From: Deltaproteobacteria bacterium
GTDB lineage: Bacteria; Desulfobacterota; UBA8473
Length of the DNA: 13,409 bases
Assembly (NCBI GenBank): GCA_030643245.1
Contig: DAOWME010000056.1
Coordinates: forward strand, 1 to 13,409
Direction of reading: 5' to 3'
Shown: positions 10,616 through 13,409 of the stretch, one piece after another
Numbering within the stretch: the stretch's first letter is position 1
Layout of the letters: each line of letters starts with the position of its first letter
Notes under the pieces: generated by a model
The model's input: the letters and a program-made list of their open reading frames with translations, nothing else
The model's database searches: none
Told to the model about the DNA's origin: nothing
Made by a program: the position numbers and the translations under genes

Positions 10616-13409
10616 ATGGTAAAAAAAATGAAAGTAAATAATAAAGATAACGATACAACTTCCTTTGAACTGATTGTAAGCGCAGGACCTGATCCGATTG
10701 GGATAGATGTTATTTTATCAGCGGACAATTCCGGTGTTCGATCTTTGCTGGATTTGGGATATGTTTCAAATACTGTATTAGCAAGCTCATTAATAAACAG
10801 ACTTGCTTTATCTAAAATTTGTCATGCCGGTATACGGTTGCAGAATTTAAAACCTGATCTTATTGTAAAGCTCGCTTTAAACGAATCCGCTTTTAAACCT
10901 GCATTTGTAGTTCTTTCCAATACTGCAGGTCTTACCCGTAAGGAGGTTGATGCTGCAAAACAGATGTCAGACACTGTTATAGCTGAAATTTTTTCAGCTA
11001 AAGATGCAAAATATATTGAGGATACAGGAGTAGACGGGATCATTATCAGGGGGAATGAGGCTGGTGGTTTTTGTGGGGCTGAAAGTAATTCCATTCTGCT
11101 TGAAAAAATAAAAAGGCTAACCTCCCTTTCTGTATGGGTACAGGGGGGAATAGGCCCTGAGAGCGCATGTGCCTATTATTTGGGAGGCGCTGACGGCGTT
11201 GTCATTACTGATTCATTATTACTTGCAAAAGAATCGATACACAGACTTCAGCCAAAGGATGTGATCTCTCTTAAAGGAGCCATGAGGACAGTTGCCATAG
11301 GGCCTTCAGAAGGTCCTATGATCCGCCTGAGCGCTTCCTATGGCAAACTTGTTAAAAAGATAGAGTGTCTTTGCGCTGGTATTGAGAGTCAAGATATAGA
11401 TGAATCTGAAAAACAGCGGCAGTGGGTGAAATCCTGTTTGAAGATAATTGATGAATACCGTGAAAGCCCCGGATGCTTTATTGGTGAAGAATCATACTGG
11501 GCAAAAGATTTTGCATCTGAAAGTTCAACGGTTTCAAGGATAATTTCGTCTATTACAAAAAAAATAAACGAAGATAAAGAGAGCTTAAAAGGCTCCTATC
11601 CTTTTGAAGCGCAAAATTCATTTGCAAGGGATTTAAATATCAAATTTCCTGTACTTCAGGGACCCATGGCAAATGTCAGCGACAATCCGGATTTTCTTAA
11701 ATCAGTTGCCGAAAGCGGCGCTCTCCCTTTTGCGGCTCTTTCTGTTACATCAGGAGAGGTCTTAAGGGATCTTTTCAAAAAAACCCATATAAAATTTGAC
11801 CAGGTGAAATCCGGTCAGGCAAAATCCGGCAGGAAACCCTGGGGTGTGGGTTTGCTGGGTTTTACTCCCAAAAAACTTTGGGATGAACAGCTTCAATTAA
11901 TAAAAGAATTTTCTCCTTCTTTTGCTATCGTTGCAGGTGGAAGGCCTTCCCATTATAAAATTTTGTCTGATTTGGGAATAACCCCCTTTCTTCACATCCC
12001 TTCTCCTTCCATGATCAAGGGATACTTCAAGGATGGAGTCAGGCATTTTATTTTTGAAGGTCGGGGCAGCGGAGGCCATGTGGGGCCGATAAACAGTTTT
12101 CCCCTGTGGCAGGCCATGATATCCGAGCTGACCAGTCTTTCCAGGAAAGAGGGTGCGGATCTGAACAAAACATATGTTGTGCTGGCCGGCGGCATTGGAA
12201 ATAAAGAGACTGCTGCAATGGCGGCGGCATTTGCCCCTCCCTTGCTGAAATTGGGGGTTAAGGTAGGTTTTATAATGGGCACCGCCTATCTTTTCACCAG
12301 AGAAGTCGTGGAATCAGGCTCTGTAGTTTCTCATTTTCAACATACAATAGTTAACTGCAATGAGACAGTTGTTCTTGAAAACGGCGGGGGCCATGCGATC
12401 AGATGCGTTCCCACGCCTGCAGCAAACGGTTTTGCCGCCAGCAAAGCAGCCATGCTCGCTTCCGGACAGGATTTGAATGAAATCAGGCAGGTACTTGATA
12501 ATAATAACATAGGACGACTCAGAATCGCAACAAGAGGGCTTTCAGGGCCATACTCAACATACGAAGAGATGGAGAAATGTGTAGAAGTTTCCGAAGATCA
12601 GCAGTTTGATAACGGTGTTTTCATGACAGGTGAAGTAGCAGGTCTTATGGAACAGGTTAATTCCATAGACGAATTGCACAAATCAGTATGTGAAGATGCG
12701 CAGCAGGTTATTGCAGAGAGATTTTCCCTGTCCAAGCCTGAATTAATTAAAATCCGTTCGTCTGATACCGGCAAATACAGACAGCAGGATATTGCAATTA
12801 TAGGCCTCTCATCCATTGTTCCCGGAGCCAAAAATCTGGATACCCTGTGGCATAATATACTGGCAGAACTCAATTGCATAACAGACATACCCAAAGATCG
12901 CTGGGATATTGAAACAAACTTTGACCCTGATCCACAGGTCAGGGATAAAATATATTCTTCCAGAGGAGGATTTTTAGGGGATATTGTTTTTAATTCAATG
13001 GAATTCGGCATACCTCCAAAAGCGGTTTCAAGTATAGAGCCCGCACAGCTTCTTGTCCTTGAAGCCGTTAAACAGGCTATTGCTGATGCAGGATATGATT
13101 CCAGGCCTTTTGACAGGGACAGAACGTCAGTATTTTTCGGCGGTTCAGGCGGAGGCGGAGACCTTGCCCTGGCTTACAGCGTAAGGGCGGGAATACGGGA
13201 ATACCTTCATCGAGCAAAAGATATCCCTGAAGAGATCCGTGTCAAGGTTGCTGAATCCCTGTGCAGAGTTCTTCCTGAATGGACGGCAGATACTTTTCCC
13301 GGTATCCTTGGGAATGTTGTCTCAGGCAGGGTCAGCAATCAGTTTGATCTCAAGGGACTTAATTTTTCTGTTGATGCCGCATGCGCATCTTCTCTTGCAG
13401 CATGCCAGG
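10616..13409 (+). CDS. PUFA/polyketide-type megasynthase, N-terminal part: tandem nitronate-monooxygenase (PfaD-like) barrels then ketosynthase (partial)
   Basis: This frame is open from ATG 10616 to the window end (931 codons, no stop), so the gene is truncated by the window. Residues about 15-250 form a degenerate FMN-barrel-like region (VILSADNSGVRSLLDLGY, GGFCGAESN near 149, WVQGGIGPESA near 176). Residues about 340-700 form a second, more canonical nitronate-monooxygenase/PfaD-like barrel (FPVLQGPMAN near 344, GRGSGGHVGP near 482, VLAGGIGNKETAA near 523). From about 725 a ketosynthase begins (DIAIIGLSSIVPGAKNLDTL), and SVDAACASSLAA places the active-site Cys at residue 923. The GNVVSGRVSNQFDLKGLNFS stretch resembles PUFA-synthase (PfaA-like) ketosynthases more than modular PKS. 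PfaD-type barrels act as enoyl reductases in PUFA synthases; here they would be fused N-terminally to the synthase. ATG 10616 has AAGGAG at 10601-10606; ATG 10628 is an alternative. Base and codon use are visibly AT-richer than in the genes to the left. Confidence 0.88.
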   Translation, partial: MVKKMKVNNKDNDTTSFELIVSAGPDPIGIDVILSADNSGVRSLLDLGYVSNTVLASSLINRLALSKICHAGIRLQNLKPDLIVKLALNESAFKPAFVVLSNTAGLTRKEVDAAKQMSDTVIAEIFSAKDAKYIEDTGVDGIIIRGNEAGGFCGAESNSILLEKIKRLTSLSVWVQGGIGPESACAYYLGGADGVVITDSLLLAKESIHRLQPKDVISLKGAMRTVAIGPSEGPMIRLSASYGKLVKKIECLCAGIESQDIDESEKQRQWVKSCLKIIDEYRESPGCFIGEESYWAKDFASESSTVSRIISSITKKINEDKESLKGSYPFEAQNSFARDLNIKFPVLQGPMANVSDNPDFLKSVAESGALPFAALSVTSGEVLRDLFKKTHIKFDQVKSGQAKSGRKPWGVGLLGFTPKKLWDEQLQLIKEFSPSFAIVAGGRPSHYKILSDLGITPFLHIPSPSMIKGYFKDGVRHFIFEGRGSGGHVGPINSFPLWQAMISELTSLSRKEGADLNKTYVVLAGGIGNKETAAMAAAFAPPLLKLGVKVGFIMGTAYLFTREVVESGSVVSHFQHTIVNCNETVVLENGGGHAIRCVPTPAANGFAASKAAMLASGQDLNEIRQVLDNNNIGRLRIATRGLSGPYSTYEEMEKCVEVSEDQQFDNGVFMTGEVAGLMEQVNSIDELHKSVCEDAQQVIAERFSLSKPELIKIRSSDTGKYRQQDIAIIGLSSIVPGAKNLDTLWHNILAELNCITDIPKDRWDIETNFDPDPQVRDKIYSSRGGFLGDIVFNSMEFGIPPKAVSSIEPAQLLVLEAVKQAIADAGYDSRPFDRDRTSVFFGGSGGGGDLALAYSVRAGIREYLHRAKDIPEEIRVKVAESLCRVLPEWTADTFPGILGNVVSGRVSNQFDLKGLNFSVDAACASSLAACQ

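Overview
The window looks like part of the genome of an anaerobic Gram-negative bacterium, most likely a Desulfobacterota (old deltaproteobacterial) lineage. The argument is indirect. It combines an oxygen-sensitive ATP-driven iron-sulfur reductase with its activase, a TonB-dependent outer-membrane receptor with an ExbB-type proton channel, and a PUFA-synthase-like megasynthase. All supported genes are on the + strand.

Positions 1-5366 hold an activase / double-cubane-cluster reductase pair (YjiL/YjiM type) and an ABC importer of the nitrate/sulfonate/taurine type (ATPase, permease, lipoprotein binding protein). Positions 5526-10258 hold a TonB-dependent receptor, a secreted protein built of about 23 calcium-loop-like repeats, and an ExbB/TolQ-type channel. 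A plausible reading is an import-and-reduce module: receptor and ExbB move a scarce compound across the outer membrane, the lipoprotein and ABC importer move it into the cytoplasm, and the ATP-driven reductase acts on it or on something derived from it. The substrate cannot be told from the sequence.

Three of these genes carry one disabling lesion each: a 2-nt deletion in the activase, an in-frame TGA in the binding protein and an in-frame TGA in the TonB receptor. Everything downstream of each lesion is still well conserved. This means recent decay, sequencing or assembly error, or (less likely, but testable) UGA recoding. No ExbD or TonB gene follows ExbB.

From about 10260 the sequence becomes visibly AT-richer and unrelated in function. 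After a probable 191-bp miniature inverted-repeat element comes the 5' part of a large megasynthase gene (two nitronate-monooxygenase/PfaD-like barrels followed by a ketosynthase domain), cut by the window end just after the ketosynthase active-site cysteine.

Intergenic regions are rich in small repeated structures: two MITE-like palindromic elements (3237-3417 and 10328-10518), an inverted pair of octamer-repeat arrays (9437-9612), and a 16-bp motif placed at nearly the same distance upstream of both the activase and the reductase. No tRNA, rRNA, CRISPR array or complete IS was seen.
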